A stretch of DNA of 64,000 nt, taken from positions 1-64,000 of the forward strand of contig CANGYY010000007.1 of assembly GCA_947458585.1 (NCBI GenBank), written 5' to 3'. Shown one piece after another: positions 8,291 through 17,850 of this stretch; within the stretch, counting starts at the first letter, position 1; the number at the start of each line of letters is the position of its first letter. The DNA is from Cyclobacteriaceae bacterium (lineage in GTDB: Bacteria; Bacteroidota; Bacteroidia; Cytophagales; Cyclobacteriaceae). The position numbers and the translations under genes were made by a program. Below the pieces are notes generated by a model, which was not told the origin of the DNA, did no database searches, and saw nothing but the letters and a program-made list of their open reading frames with translations.

Positions 8291-8330
8291 TTCGGTAGGT
8301 TAACCTGCCGCGGCAGGTTAGCCTACCGAA
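8291..8330. repeat. 40-bp near-perfect palindrome at the sufB/sufC junction
   Basis: The 40 bases read the same on both strands apart from one mismatched pair (T at 8301 against G at 8321). The centre is CCTGCCGCGGCAGG at 8304-8317. The right arm runs into the sufB coding sequence and encodes its last three residues (Ser-Val-Gly) and TAA stop. There is no T-run, so it is not a typical terminator. It may be a member of a dispersed palindromic repeat family, or an mRNA hairpin that sets sufB versus sufC levels. I saw no second full copy in this window. Confidence 0.75.
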
Positions 8331-9763
8331 CCCTCAAGGGTAAGTGCTAATAATTTCTGAGCCTCTACTGCAAACTCCATGGGGAGTTGGTTCAATACTT
8401 CTTTGGCATAGCCGTTGACGATTAAGGCCACCGCATCTTCAGTGGCAATGCCACGTTGGTTGCAATAGAAGATTTGATCTTCCCCGATTTTTGAGGTAGT
8501 GGCTTCGTGCTCCACCTTCGCGGAAGGATTGGCAATGTCTATGTAAGGAAAAGTATGCGCTCCACATTGGTCGCCCATCAAAAGGGAGTCGCATTGGGAG
8601 AAGTTGCGGGCATTGTGAGCACGCTTCATCACCTGCACCTGGCCTCGGTAGGAGTTTTGTGATTTTCCAGCGGAGATTCCTTTGGATACAATTCTTGACT
8701 TGGTGTTTTTACCGATGTGGATCATTTTGGTTCCCGTATCGGCTTGCTGGTAGTTGTTGGTGACTGCTACCGAATAAAACTCACCAATGGAATAATCTCC
8801 TTTAAGTATGCAAGAAGGGTATTTCCAAGTAACGGCCGAACCTGTTTCCACCTGTGTCCAGGAAATTTTGGAATGGTCACCCGCGCAAATTCCTCGCTTG
8901 GTTACGAAATTGAAAATACCTCCTTTTCCATCTTTATCACCTGGGAACCAGTTTTGAACGGTAGAGTACTTCACTTCTGCATGAGCGCCAGCATAGATTT
9001 CTACCACTGCAGCATGCAATTGATTTTCATCTCGCTGAGGGGCAGTACAGCCTTCAAGGTAGGATACATAGGAAGAATCATCTGCTACGATCAAGGTTCG
9101 TTCAAACTGACCGGTGTTGGCAGCATTGATTCGGAAATAGGTAGATAATTCCATAGGGCAGCGTACTCCTTTGGGGATGTAGCAAAATGAGCCATCGGAA
9201 AATACTGCAGCATTTAATGCAGCATAATAGTTATCTGTCATGGGCACTACTGAACCCAAGTATTTTTGAATCAATTCAGGGTGCTCTTTTACTGCTTCAC
9301 TGAAGGAGCAAAAAATGATTCCAAGCATACCTAAAGTTTCTTTGAAGGTAGTTGCTACGGATACAGAGTCAAGCACTACATCAATCGCAATCCCTTGAAG
9401 TCTTTTTTGTTCATTGAGCGAAATCCCTAATCTCTCGTAAATGGCAATCAATTCAGGATCTACCTCGTTGATATTTTTCGGCTTTTTACTTTGCTTGGGA
9501 GCAGAGTAATACCGCAAAGCCTGTAAATCCATCTTTGCGTAATGGACATTTGCCCATTCGGGCTCTTTCATGGCTTGCCAAGTTTTGAAAGCCTTCAAAC
9601 GCCATTCAAGCAGCCACAAAGGCTCCTCTTTTTTGGTAGAGATCCAACGAATAATATCTTCATTTAGCCCAAGTGGGGCCTCATCAGTTTCGAAATTAAC
9701 AGACCATCCATGCTCGTATTCTTTGGAGTTCAGGTCTTCTAAAATCTGGTTGTCTTTGCTCAT
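8318..9763 (-). CDS. sufB: SufB, Fe-S cluster assembly scaffold subunit
   Basis: A 481-residue SufB, the usual length. Recognisable stretches are [19 protein letters not shown] at about 196-214, [18 protein letters not shown] at 236-253 and the C-terminal [21 protein letters not shown] that carries cluster-related residues. It is the scaffold on which SufS/SufE-delivered sulfur and iron are assembled. It is the first gene of the operon. The last codons and the stop lie inside a palindrome, so the extreme C-terminus may have been changed by insertion of that element. Confidence 0.97.
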   Translation of the reverse strand: MSKDNQILEDLNSKEYEHGWSVNFETDEAPLGLNEDIIRWISTKKEEPLWLLEWRLKAFKTWQAMKEPEWANVHYAKMDLQALRYYSAPKQSKKPKNINEVDPELIAIYERLGISLNEQKRLQGIAIDVVLDSVSVATTFKETLGMLGIIFCSFSEAVKEHPELIQKYLGSVVPMTDNYYAALNAAVFSDGSFCYIPKGVRCPMELSTYFRINAANTGQFERTLIVADDSSYVSYLEGCTAPQRDENQLHAAVVEIYAGAHAEVKYSTVQNWFPGDKDGKGGIFNFVTKRGICAGDHSKISWTQVETGSAVTWKYPSCILKGDYSIGEFYSVAVTNNYQQADTGTKMIHIGKNTKSRIVSKGISAGKSQNSYRGQVQVMKRAHNARNFSQCDSLLMGDQCGAHTFPYIDIANPSAKVEHEATTSKIGEDQIFYCNQRGIATEDAVALIVNGYAKEVLNQLPMEFAVEAQKLLALTLEGSVG

Positions 9764-9922
9764 GAACTGAGTTGTTTAGACTAATTATAGTTTGGTCGTA
9801 AAAGTACAACATTCAAACAAAAAAATATGTTCGTTGGGCCATTAAAAATCCACCATGGCTCATAGTATTTTTTTGTCAATTGATTTCAACTCACTGATAA
9901 TCATTTGAATATATGTAAAAAA

Positions 9923-9948
9923 AAATGTGAAGTTTTTTCTTCACATTT
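9923..9948 (-). terminator. terminator downstream of the Lrp/AsnC gene
   Basis: A 10-bp stem (AAATGTGAAG at 9923-9932, CTTCACATTT at 9939-9948) with a T-rich loop. On the minus strand the hairpin is followed by a run of T's (complement of the A's at 9917-9922). It sits about 60 bases after the regulator's stop and insulates the suf promoter region that lies below it (9764-9916). Confidence 0.65.
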
Positions 9949-10005
9949 CCCTGTAGAAATAAGGGCTTTTGATTCCTTATTTATCTAGATTTAATCTAAA
10001 TAGAT

Positions 10006-10479
10006 TTATTTCTCCTTGTCAAAAAACTGGATCGGTCTGTTGATGCTTTCTTCCAGTACGATGAGGGTCTCTGTACGATCGATCCCATCCACTTTTTGGA
10101 TTTTATCTAGCACAAGACGAAGGTGATTCGTGTCTCTGCAAATGATTTTGGCGAAAATAGAATAGTTACCTGTGGTGTAATAAGCACTTACAACTTCAGC
10201 AATGCCTTTCAATTTTTCAATGACTGAATCATACAAGGAGCTTTTTTCTAGGTAGATACCTAAGAATGCAGAGATATCGTAACCTAGTTTAGAGAAATCA
10301 ATCGTAAGGGTAGCACTTTTTACTACCCCCATGTCCTCTAATTTCTTCATTCGCACATGGACTGTGCCTGAGGAAACGAATACTTTTTTTGCTATTTCCG
10401 TGTATGGCGTCTTCGCATCTTCGTTGAGTAAAGAAATAATCTTAAGATCAACATTATCGATATCTAAAATTTTGTCCAT
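10006..10479 (-). CDS. Lrp/AsnC-family transcriptional regulator
   Basis: A 157-residue regulator. The N-terminal winged helix-turn-helix spans about 8-60 (DLKIISLLNEDAKTPYTEIAKKV, then SSGTVHVRMKKLEDMGVV), and the C-terminal RAM domain covers about 70-150. Such proteins bind DNA as dimers to octamers and respond to amino acids or related ligands. The gene has its own promoter region and terminator and is divergent from the M14 peptidase gene. Regulation of the neighbouring peptidases is plausible but unproven. Confidence 0.93.
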   Translation of the reverse strand: MDKILDIDNVDLKIISLLNEDAKTPYTEIAKKVFVSSGTVHVRMKKLEDMGVVKSATLTIDFSKLGYDISAFLGIYLEKSSLYDSVIEKLKGIAEVVSAYYTTGNYSIFAKIICRDTNHLRLVLDKIQKVDGIDRTETLIVLEESINRPIQFFDKEK

Positions 10480-10716
10480 TTTTCGGGGTGTGATTTAAAT
10501 GATTTTTAATAAAGAACGTCTAAAATTATTGATTGTTTAAAATATTACAAAATTATTTTTTCAATTTGCAATTTTGTGCAAAATCTATTTCCTTTGGGAA
10601 TCAATTCTAAAGCCAAATTTAATTTTGGGAATTTGAATTACTAATTCAAAAAATAATAGTCCAACTGAATTAGGCCGAAGAATTGAAATTGAAAAAGAAC
10701 TTTTAATCTCTAAAGT
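10480..10716. other. A+T-rich intergenic region between regulator and peptidase genes
   Basis: About 380 bases separate the Lrp-type gene from the divergent M14 peptidase gene. This part is strongly A+T-rich and carries no believable ORF. It holds the likely minus-strand promoter of the regulator (10548-10555). Beyond it, at 10717-10775, lie a plus-strand promoter-like motif and an orphan hairpin terminator. Confidence 0.6.
10548..10555 (-). promoter_or_regulatory. candidate -7 element for the Lrp/AsnC gene
   Basis: The minus strand reads TAATTTTG, an exact match to the Bacteroidota -7 consensus TAnnTTTG. A TTTG (10582-10579, minus strand) lies 23 bases further upstream, slightly longer than the usual 19-21 spacing. 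It would give a leader of about 60 bases. Confidence 0.4.
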
Positions 10717-10724
10717 TATATTTG
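10717..10724 (+). promoter_or_regulatory. candidate -7 element upstream of an orphan terminator
   Basis: TATATTTG matches TAnnTTTG exactly. A TTG at 10689-10691 lies 25 bases upstream, a little long for the -33 box. A transcript starting near 10731 would meet the hairpin at 10742-10768 almost at once, so it would be either a very short RNA or an attenuated leader of the peptidase gene. Confidence 0.4.
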
Positions 10725-10741
10725 GGTTTATATTCTGAAAA

Positions 10742-10775
10742 GGGTCTTGTCTATGACGAGACCTTTTTGTTTTTA
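10742..10775 (+). terminator. orphan hairpin terminator upstream of the M14 peptidase gene
   Basis: On the plus strand, GGTCTTGT pairs with ACGAGACC (8 bp including one G-U pair) around a 5-base loop, followed by TTTTTGTTTTT. No plus-strand ORF lies between it and the divergent regulator gene. It ends about 85 bases before the peptidase start codon. Confidence 0.6.
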
Positions 10776-10859
10776 AAGGTTTTTGCCTCCATTTTTTTTT
10801 GAGCGGCAAGCAATTCTCTCGTTCTCTTCCCTATTTTTAGCTAGTCAACGACCTTGTCC

Positions 10860-12779
10860 ATGAAAAAACAACTCTTCTTTTTACCCGCTCTTTTCCTATC
10901 AACCGCGCTTCTAGCGCAGGTAAGGCCTTTTGTGCCCGAACAAGTGTTTCCAGAGAAAAACACAAAAAGCAAGCACTACCTTGTTTCCGGTGAACGACAC
11001 GGCACTTCTTTTTTCAAGAAGTTCGAATTCCCGGAAGTAGAGTATCGTCCAGGTACGGTACTTGACTTTAGCAAATACCACACAGTAGACGTGATGTACC
11101 ATTGGTACGAGACCTGGGCTCAGCAGTATCCCGAATTGGTGGATCTCTACGTAGTTGAAAAATCATTTGAAGGAAGGCCCATTTACCAAATGACGCTGAC
11201 CAATAAAAAAACAGGCAAGGATACCGACAAGCCGGCGGCTTATTTTGAAGGCGGACGCCATTCAGGTGAAATCACCTCGAGTGAGTCCATCCTATGGTTG
11301 ACCCAGCACCTGTTGGAGAATTATGGGAAAGACCCTGAAATCACTGCGCTGTTGGATTCCAAGGTGATTTACCTACGTCCTCAGAATAATCCAGATGGAT
11401 CCAACATGTACCTATACACTGCGCAGCGCAATCGCAGTACCGTTAAGCCTCAGGATACGGATCGAGATGGAATGCTAGATGAAGATCCAGAGGAAGATTT
11501 GGATGGTGATGGCATCCTCTATCAAGTCCGTAAAAAGGCAGTCACTCCAGAGGAAAAAGAAAAAGCCAACTACATCATTGACCCAAAAGATCCCAAGGGA
11601 AGGCTGATGGAGCAAACTTTTCCTGGAAAGGGAGAATACCTGATGTACAGCGAAGGGATAGACAACGATGGAGATGGTCGATACAACGAAGATGGAATTG
11701 GAGGCTTGGACCTGCACCGGAACTACCCTGAAAACTGGAGGCCCAATACCGGAGGAGACCTTACAGGTAGGGGATACACACAGTTTGGCGCAGGGGAGTA
11801 CCCACTCAGTGAAATTGAATCCAGAGCCACCGTCTTGTGGATGATGAGTCATCCCAATATTTCGGTGGTCAATTCCATGGACACCCGAGTGCCTATGCAC
11901 CTTCGCCCACCTTCCACTTCCAAAAGTGAGGAACGCATGTACCCACAGGATTTAGCGATTTACAAGGAAATGGATCAATTGGGTCTTTCCTTCACCGCCT
12001 ATCCTTGGGCTGGAGATGTGTACGAAACCTATGCCACCCGCTACAAGGTCAATTCCATGACTGGAGACCCACTCAAGCCGGAACCGCTTTTCGGTCACGG
12101 CCCAGACTTCGGCTACTTTTATTACGGTAGTATTTGGTACGGGGATGAGCTATGGAACAATGGTGCCATGAAGGATTACGACAACGACGGAATCTATGAT
12201 GATTACGATGGATTGATGTGGGATGACGAGGCCAATGGAAGTAAAGGTTTCAAGGTTTGGACTGCCTTTACCCATCCTGAACTGGGTGAGGTAGAATTGG
12301 GTGGTTTCCATCCCAAATTCTTTGGACAAAATGGTCCTGCTTGGCAGTTGGAAAGTTGGGCTAAGAAACAAGCGCTCTTCAACCTTGCCATGGCAAAAAG
12401 ACTTCCTCAGATCACTGTCAATGACTTGAAGGTAAAAAAACTAACCGCAGGAGAATACCAGGTGACGCTAACCTGGACCAATACTGGAAAACTCCCAGTG
12501 GCATTGGAACAAGCGAAACTGGTGAAAATCGTGCAAGAGGATCGCATATCCTTGGATTTTGACAAGGACTTGCTCAAAGGAGATCAAGATGCTACTGTTC
12601 GCATCGTTACGCCGAGCCTGTACGACAAAACCATCTACGCAGGCTACACCGGAGCGGGAGAGAAGAAGACAGCCACTTTTGTGGTTAAAGTGAAGGGTGA
12701 TGCCCCTGTCAAAGGAAAAATCAAACTATCCTCCACTCGAGGAGGATTTATTGAAAAAGAATTTACGTTATCCAATTAA
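10860..12779 (+). CDS. secreted M14-family zinc carboxypeptidase with Asp-rich calcium-binding-like loops
   Basis: A 639-residue exported protein; the ATG at 10860 gives a clean signal peptide (MKKQLFFLPALFLSTALLAQ), so the in-frame TTG two codons earlier is unlikely. The M14 zinc motif HSGE is at 134-137, and DLHRNYP at 284-290 matches the substrate-binding Asn-Arg motif. Three DxDxDG loops (about 199-218, 268-273 and 439-450) look like calcium sites. The canonical third zinc ligand, a His-Ser/Thr motif, is not obvious; NSMDTRVPMH stands near 338-347. A beta-sandwich-like tail follows residue 515. The S9 peptidase gene follows 8 bases later, so they form an operon. Confidence 0.88.
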   Translation: MKKQLFFLPALFLSTALLAQVRPFVPEQVFPEKNTKSKHYLVSGERHGTSFFKKFEFPEVEYRPGTVLDFSKYHTVDVMYHWYETWAQQYPELVDLYVVEKSFEGRPIYQMTLTNKKTGKDTDKPAAYFEGGRHSGEITSSESILWLTQHLLENYGKDPEITALLDSKVIYLRPQNNPDGSNMYLYTAQRNRSTVKPQDTDRDGMLDEDPEEDLDGDGILYQVRKKAVTPEEKEKANYIIDPKDPKGRLMEQTFPGKGEYLMYSEGIDNDGDGRYNEDGIGGLDLHRNYPENWRPNTGGDLTGRGYTQFGAGEYPLSEIESRATVLWMMSHPNISVVNSMDTRVPMHLRPPSTSKSEERMYPQDLAIYKEMDQLGLSFTAYPWAGDVYETYATRYKVNSMTGDPLKPEPLFGHGPDFGYFYYGSIWYGDELWNNGAMKDYDNDGIYDDYDGLMWDDEANGSKGFKVWTAFTHPELGEVELGGFHPKFFGQNGPAWQLESWAKKQALFNLAMAKRLPQITVNDLKVKKLTAGEYQVTLTWTNTGKLPVALEQAKLVKIVQEDRISLDFDKDLLKGDQDATVRIVTPSLYDKTIYAGYTGAGEKKTATFVVKVKGDAPVKGKIKLSSTRGGFIEKEFTLSN

Positions 12780-12787
12780 ACCCTAGC

Positions 12788-15616
12788 ATGAGAAATTTAC
12801 GAAGTGCTTTCGGATGGGTATTTACCCTTCTGCTTATCTCCCAATCCTTGTTTGCCCAGCAAAAACGATCCCTAACCCATGCCGATTACGACGGTTGGGA
12901 GAGCCTTTCTTCAGATAAAATCACCAAGAATGGCCTCTTTGTGGGTTACCAAATCTCCCCTCAAGATGGGGATGGTCGGTTGGAGATTTTTCCATTCAAG
13001 ACACCCACCAAAAAGACCCTAATTCCACGCGGAAATGGGTTCCTATTTACCCCGGACGATGCTTATGCAGTGGGGAAAATTGCTGCGCAAAAGGATTCGG
13101 TCTATGCCTTGAAATTGAAGAAAAAGAAAGGAGATGACCTGCCCAAGGACAGTCTCTTTATTCTGAATTTGGCTTCTGGGAAGTTGGAGAAATTGGCTCG
13201 AGTGAAGTCATTTGCCACCCCAACGGAAAAAGGCAGTTGGATTGCCATCCATTTTGAAAAGGAAATAGCCCCAAAAGAAAGCCCAAAGGGTACTGCTGCT
13301 TCGGATTCGACCAAGAAAGTGGAAAAACCCAAGAAAACAGATGGGACCAAATTACTCGTACGATCCTTAGATGGTACGGTTTCTTGGGAACTCGATCGCG
13401 TGAAATCATTTAGCTTCTCTCCGAATGGAGATTACTTGTACTACCTGCTTGCAGAAGAAGAAAAACAGGATAATGCAGCCCTGCATGTACTTGAATTGGC
13501 AACTGGATCGCAGCGGTTGGTGCATGAAAAAATGACTACCTATACCCGCATGGCATTTTCTCCTCAGTCTGCTTACTTATCATTTGTAGCCAGTGACGAC
13601 TCCCTAAAGGCCAAAAAGCCAAGCCACAAACTGCTGGTGTACGATGTCAAGAAGCAGGCCATGGCTGTTGAACTCGATAAATCGGTCCTAAAATTGGAAG
13701 ACAGTCGCATCAGTCCAGATGCATCCTTACGCTTCTCCGAGGATGAATCCCGTTTATTTTTCGGGGTCACCAAGGAATACCAGGACTATGCCTATGAAAA
13801 TGACAGTACGCTGCTCGATGAAGATCGTGTGAGTCTCGATATCTGGGGCTGGCAGGAGGCGGAAATTCAGCCCATGCAATTGAAAAACAAGTCTCAAGAA
13901 GAAAAGAAGAGTTACTTGGCAGTCCTTTCCTTGAAAGACCAACAGGTCGTTCAACTGGGAACTCCAGAGGTGGATGAGGTACAGTTAGAAAACAAAATCA
14001 CCAAAAGCATTGCTTTGGCTTGGACAGATGCTCCTTACAGACGGAATTACAGTTGGGACATCCAGTTAGGTAGAGATTTGTATCTCTTGGATATGGCCAC
14101 AGGAAATAAGGAATTGATTGAAAAAAGTGCTTCTGGATCTGCACGACTTTCTCCTTCTGGCCAGTATGCCTATTGGTATGCGGCAAAAGATAGCGCTTGG
14201 GTGGCTTATGATCTCAAGGCAAAAACCAAAATCAATTTGACCCAGGGATTGCCCGTCCCTTTCTACGATGAATTAAATGATTCCCCTTCCTTGCCGAGCA
14301 GTTATGGGGTAGAGGGATGGTTTGCTGGAGATGAAGCCTTGTTGGTGAATGATCGTTTTGACATCTGGAAGATTGATCCTCGCAATCCAAGTGCTGCCCA
14401 AAACATTACTTCTGGAGAGGGTAGAAAACAGCAAATCACTTTCCGCAGGGAACGATTGAAGTTAGATGAGGTGGAGATCGATTCCAAAGAAGCCTTAGTA
14501 CTCTCTGCTTTCGATGAAAAAACCAAGAAGAGCGGGTATTTTACTGGAGATTATTCCGGCAAAAAACTACCCAAGCAGTTGCTTCTCACGGACCATCGCT
14601 ATGCAGGGCTGAAGAAGGCCGAAAATTCCAATCAGGTACTTTTAAGAAGGTCGACTTATGTGGAGAATCCGGACCTTTACTTGGGTGATTTAAGTTTTGC
14701 TTCTTTAGTGAAAGCCTCTTCCTTGAACCCTCAGCAGGCCAGCGTCAAGTGGGGAAATGTCAAACTAGTGTCCTATTTGGCACAGGATGGCACGCCCTTG
14801 CAAGGACTTTTGTTTACGCCAGAAGGATTTGATGGGGTAAAGAAATTCCCCATGATGGTGTATTTCTACGAACGAAATAGTGAAACCCTTCACAACTACC
14901 GTGCGCCTGCACCTAGCCGATCTACGATCAACATCCCATATTTTGTGAGCAATGACTACGTGGTATTTGTACCAGATATCAAGTACGACCTAGGCCTACC
15001 AGGACCAAGTGCTTACGACTGTATCCTTCCAGGTGTACAGGCAGTACTGGCCCAAGGTGGAGTGGATGCAGCCAACATGGCTATCCAAGGCCAAAGTTGG
15101 GGTGGCTATCAGGTGGCTTACTTGATTACCCGAACCAACCTGTTCAAAGCCGCGGGTGCGGGTGCTCCAGTGGTCAACATGACTTCCGCTTACGGTGGAA
15201 TCCGCTGGGGAACAGGCATGAGCCGCATGTTTCAATACGAGCAAACCCAGTCTCGAATCGGTGGTACCCTTTGGGAAAAGCCGCTTTACTACTTGGAAAA
15301 CTCTCCTTTATTTACCTTGGACCGCGTGAATACCCCCGTCTTGATCATGCACAACGATGCAGATGGTGCTGTGCCTTGGTACCAGGGCATCGAAATGTTT
15401 ATGGGTCTTAAGCGCCTCAACAAGCCTGCATGGCTTCTTCAATACAATGGAGAGGATCACAACTTGGTGCAGCGCAAAAATGCCAAAGATCTTTCCATCC
15501 GTTTGAGTCAGTTCTTTGACCATTACTTGAAGGGGGCTCCGGCACCGCTTTGGATGACCGAAGGACTTCCAGCAGTAGAAAAGGGACGAACGCTCAAGTA
15601 CGAATTGGGTAACTAA
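12788..15616 (+). CDS. secreted S9-family (prolyl oligopeptidase-type) serine peptidase
   Basis: A 942-residue protein with N-terminal signal peptide ending near the LFAQQ site, a long beta-propeller-like region and a C-terminal alpha/beta-hydrolase domain. The catalytic triad is visible: Ser770 in GQSWGGY, Asp859 in NDADGAVP and His891 in GEDHNL. Such enzymes cleave short peptides, often after proline or with dipeptidyl specificity, in the periplasm. A Lys/Ser/Glu-rich insertion lies around 160-185. It follows the M14 gene by 8 bases, and a strong terminator follows it, so the two peptidases form one transcription unit. Confidence 0.92.
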   Translation: MRNLRSAFGWVFTLLLISQSLFAQQKRSLTHADYDGWESLSSDKITKNGLFVGYQISPQDGDGRLEIFPFKTPTKKTLIPRGNGFLFTPDDAYAVGKIAAQKDSVYALKLKKKKGDDLPKDSLFILNLASGKLEKLARVKSFATPTEKGSWIAIHFEKEIAPKESPKGTAASDSTKKVEKPKKTDGTKLLVRSLDGTVSWELDRVKSFSFSPNGDYLYYLLAEEEKQDNAALHVLELATGSQRLVHEKMTTYTRMAFSPQSAYLSFVASDDSLKAKKPSHKLLVYDVKKQAMAVELDKSVLKLEDSRISPDASLRFSEDESRLFFGVTKEYQDYAYENDSTLLDEDRVSLDIWGWQEAEIQPMQLKNKSQEEKKSYLAVLSLKDQQVVQLGTPEVDEVQLENKITKSIALAWTDAPYRRNYSWDIQLGRDLYLLDMATGNKELIEKSASGSARLSPSGQYAYWYAAKDSAWVAYDLKAKTKINLTQGLPVPFYDELNDSPSLPSSYGVEGWFAGDEALLVNDRFDIWKIDPRNPSAAQNITSGEGRKQQITFRRERLKLDEVEIDSKEALVLSAFDEKTKKSGYFTGDYSGKKLPKQLLLTDHRYAGLKKAENSNQVLLRRSTYVENPDLYLGDLSFASLVKASSLNPQQASVKWGNVKLVSYLAQDGTPLQGLLFTPEGFDGVKKFPMMVYFYERNSETLHNYRAPAPSRSTINIPYFVSNDYVVFVPDIKYDLGLPGPSAYDCILPGVQAVLAQGGVDAANMAIQGQSWGGYQVAYLITRTNLFKAAGAGAPVVNMTSAYGGIRWGTGMSRMFQYEQTQSRIGGTLWEKPLYYLENSPLFTLDRVNTPVLIMHNDADGAVPWYQGIEMFMGLKRLNKPAWLLQYNGEDHNLVQRKNAKDLSIRLSQFFDHYLKGAPAPLWMTEGLPAVEKGRTLKYELGN

Positions 15617-15635
15617 ATCTTCCAGTTCTATACAT

Positions 15636-15672
15636 AAAAAAGCGCCTCCAGAATTTCTGGAGGCGCTTTTTT
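15636..15672. terminator. strong bidirectional hairpin terminator
   Basis: The stem pairs AAAAAAGCGCCTCCAGA with TCTGGAGGCGCTTTTTT (about 17 bp) around a 3-base loop, with T-runs on both strands. It ends the M14-S9 operon and can also stop minus-strand transcription from thyA, which ends at 15716. Confidence 0.85.
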
Positions 15673-15715
15673 TTAGTGTTCTATTCAAAAAGGCAAGGTG
15701 GTCCTGTGGGTTAAA

Positions 15716-16510
15716 TCAAATGGCTACGGGTGCTTTGATGTGCGGGTGTGGATCGTAGTTGAGCAATTCAAAATCTTCGTAAGTGAAGGCAAAGATGTCT
15801 TTTACTGCAGGATTGATTTTCATGGTAGGCAGTGGTCTGCACTCCCTGCTCAGTTGCAATTCGGTTTGCTCCAAGTGATTTGAATACAAGTGTGCATCCC
15901 CAAAAGTGTGTACAAACTCCCCAGGCTCCAAATCACAAACTTGAGCCACCATCATCGTGAATAGCGCATAGGAGGCAATGTTGAAAGGAACTCCAAGGAA
16001 TACATCTGCACTTCGTTGGTAGAGTTGGCAGGAAAGCTTTCCATCTGCCACATAAAATTGGAAAAGGGTATGGCAGGGAGGGAGCGCCATTTCATCGACA
16101 TTGGCCACATTCCAAGCGCTTACGAGGTGTCTTCTGCTATCGGGTTTGGTTTTGATCTGGTGGATCAAGTTCTTGATTTGATCGATTTCTCCTCCTTTTC
16201 CATCGGGCCAATGTCTCCATTGGTACCCATACACTGGACCGAGGTCTCCATTTTCATCCGCCCATTCATCCCAAATCGAACAGCCATTTTCTTTCAACCA
16301 GGTGATATTGGACTCGCCCCTCAAAAACCAAAGCAATTCGATGATGATGGAGCGAAGGTGTAATTTCTTGGTAGTCACTACCGGAAATCCATCTGCTAGG
16401 TTAAACCGCATTTGATGCCCAAACACACTGATTGTACCTGTTCCGGTTCGGTCTGTTTTTTTCACTCCTTCGGAAAGGATGCGCTTCATCAAATCGTGGT
16501 ATTGCTGCAT
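15716..16510 (-). CDS. thyA: thymidylate synthase
   Basis: A 264-residue ThyA, the E. coli length. The nucleophile is Cys146 in [12 protein letters not shown], followed by [24 protein letters not shown]. Arg21-Thr-Gly-Thr at the N-terminus is the phosphate-binding site. It makes dTMP from dUMP with methylene-tetrahydrofolate. No dihydrofolate reductase gene is next to it. The upstream gene is 127 bases away, so it may have its own promoter. Confidence 0.97.
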   Translation of the reverse strand: MQQYHDLMKRILSEGVKKTDRTGTGTISVFGHQMRFNLADGFPVVTTKKLHLRSIIIELLWFLRGESNITWLKENGCSIWDEWADENGDLGPVYGYQWRHWPDGKGGEIDQIKNLIHQIKTKPDSRRHLVSAWNVANVDEMALPPCHTLFQFYVADGKLSCQLYQRSADVFLGVPFNIASYALFTMMVAQVCDLEPGEFVHTFGDAHLYSNHLEQTELQLSRECRPLPTMKINPAVKDIFAFTYEDFELLNYDPHPHIKAPVAI

Positions 16511-16637
16511 AAGGGATGAGTTTTTACTAAGGATGCAAGTTAGGAAATTGAGCTATTTTTTCTGCTAGGTTAAACTGTTGTTTTGGTTCAAATTTGGGAG
16601 TCATCGTCAAAAATGGCGATTCAATTTCGAAAGCGAT

Positions 16638-17681
16638 TTAGGGCTCAAACCCATCCCAAGTAAATGTGGCCGCTACGGGATAATGATCCGAATAATCCAC
16701 TTCACTATGGGTTTTAAACTGCAACGGTGTCAGGCTAGGAGATGCGAAAATATGATCTATTCTTAAGAAAAACAGGATGCGATTGAAGGTAAAGCCAAAT
16801 CCTCTGCCAGCGAGTTCATACGCGTTTTGAAGGGTTTCGCTTAGTCTAAAATACGCATTGGAGTAGGGAATTTCATTCAAATCGCCCATCAAAATGACCG
16901 GATAGGGGCTATTGCTGTAATGCTCTTCCAGAATATTCATTTGCTGAGCGCGCTTCAAGCTACCAAGATGTAGTTTACCGAGAGTCTGCTTATATACTTG
17001 TTTGGCGCTATCGTAATTTTCAAATGCTTCAGCCTCAATGGACATGGATGCCAAGTGGACATTGTAGATCCGAACGGTGTCTTTGCCTACCTCGATATCT
17101 GCAAAAATAGCACCGTTACTATTTTTTTCATCAAACACTATCCCTTCGTTTACAATGGGGTATTTGGAAAAAATAGCCATACCGTAAGATCGTTGCTTGG
17201 GTTCGCCACGAAGGGGATGGTAGGTGTAGTTCAATTCTCCGTCTTTGCTCAAAAACTTTAGTGCATCCTTGTTTTCAATCGTAAAATCTTGGTAAAATTC
17301 CTGAATGACTTTGATGTCTGCGGGTTGTTCATTGAGCCAGGAAAAAACAGTAGGATCTTCTGCACCTGTTGGGGGATTCTTGTAATTGAAGAGGTGGGCA
17401 TTGTAACTCAGCACCTTTAGGCCTTCTGCTTCCTCGTTTTTGGGATGAAATTGGAAGGTGATGAGTAAAAATTTATAGCCAATAGCTAGGCAAAGCAGGG
17501 GAAAAAAGGCCAGCCTTCTCCAGGCCAAAGCGAGCATAAAGAATAGAAAGGCATTCGCAATAAGCGCTAGAGGAACCAAGAAGGGCAATAGCCCAGCATA
17601 GGGGAACACCTCTGGCGAAATGAAGACGCTACCAAAAACTAGCAGGCTCAAAACAAAAATTAGCCCAGTAATAAATTTCAT
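16638..17681 (-). CDS. membrane-anchored endonuclease/exonuclease/phosphatase-family protein
   Basis: A 347-residue protein. Residues 1-77 contain three hydrophobic segments; the rest is an EEP-fold domain. Visible active-site motifs are IQEFY (metal-binding Glu) at about 120, the Asn-Val-His strand (VRIYNVHLAS), GDLNEIPYSNAY and the terminal SDHYPVAATF. The N-terminal membrane segments place the catalytic domain at the membrane, probably on the outer face. The substrate could be a phosphodiester lipid or nucleic acid; sequence does not decide. No partner genes suggest a pathway. Confidence 0.85.
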   Translation of the reverse strand: MKFITGLIFVLSLLVFGSVFISPEVFPYAGLLPFLVPLALIANAFLFFMLALAWRRLAFFPLLCLAIGYKFLLITFQFHPKNEEAEGLKVLSYNAHLFNYKNPPTGAEDPTVFSWLNEQPADIKVIQEFYQDFTIENKDALKFLSKDGELNYTYHPLRGEPKQRSYGMAIFSKYPIVNEGIVFDEKNSNGAIFADIEVGKDTVRIYNVHLASMSIEAEAFENYDSAKQVYKQTLGKLHLGSLKRAQQMNILEEHYSNSPYPVILMGDLNEIPYSNAYFRLSETLQNAYELAGRGFGFTFNRILFFLRIDHIFASPSLTPLQFKTHSEVDYSDHYPVAATFTWDGFEP

Positions 17682-17850
17682 TTGTGTAATTCAGCGGTGA
17701 TGCACTCGGTTAGGTTTTCAAAAATGAGAAAAATTTATCCAAAAAAAACGAAAACTAGTTCTTTTAAGAAGTTAGGTGATCAGCAAAGGATTTTTTGATT
17801 TTTGTCCTTAACTTCATGTTTCAACCTTTAGGTAGTTCCGCCGTATAGGG

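Noticed and set aside
9764-9916. Promoter of the suf operon (TACTTTTA near 9797)
   Set aside because: The -7-like motif on the minus strand lacks the final G and has no TTG at the right distance, so I did not annotate it although a promoter must be nearby.
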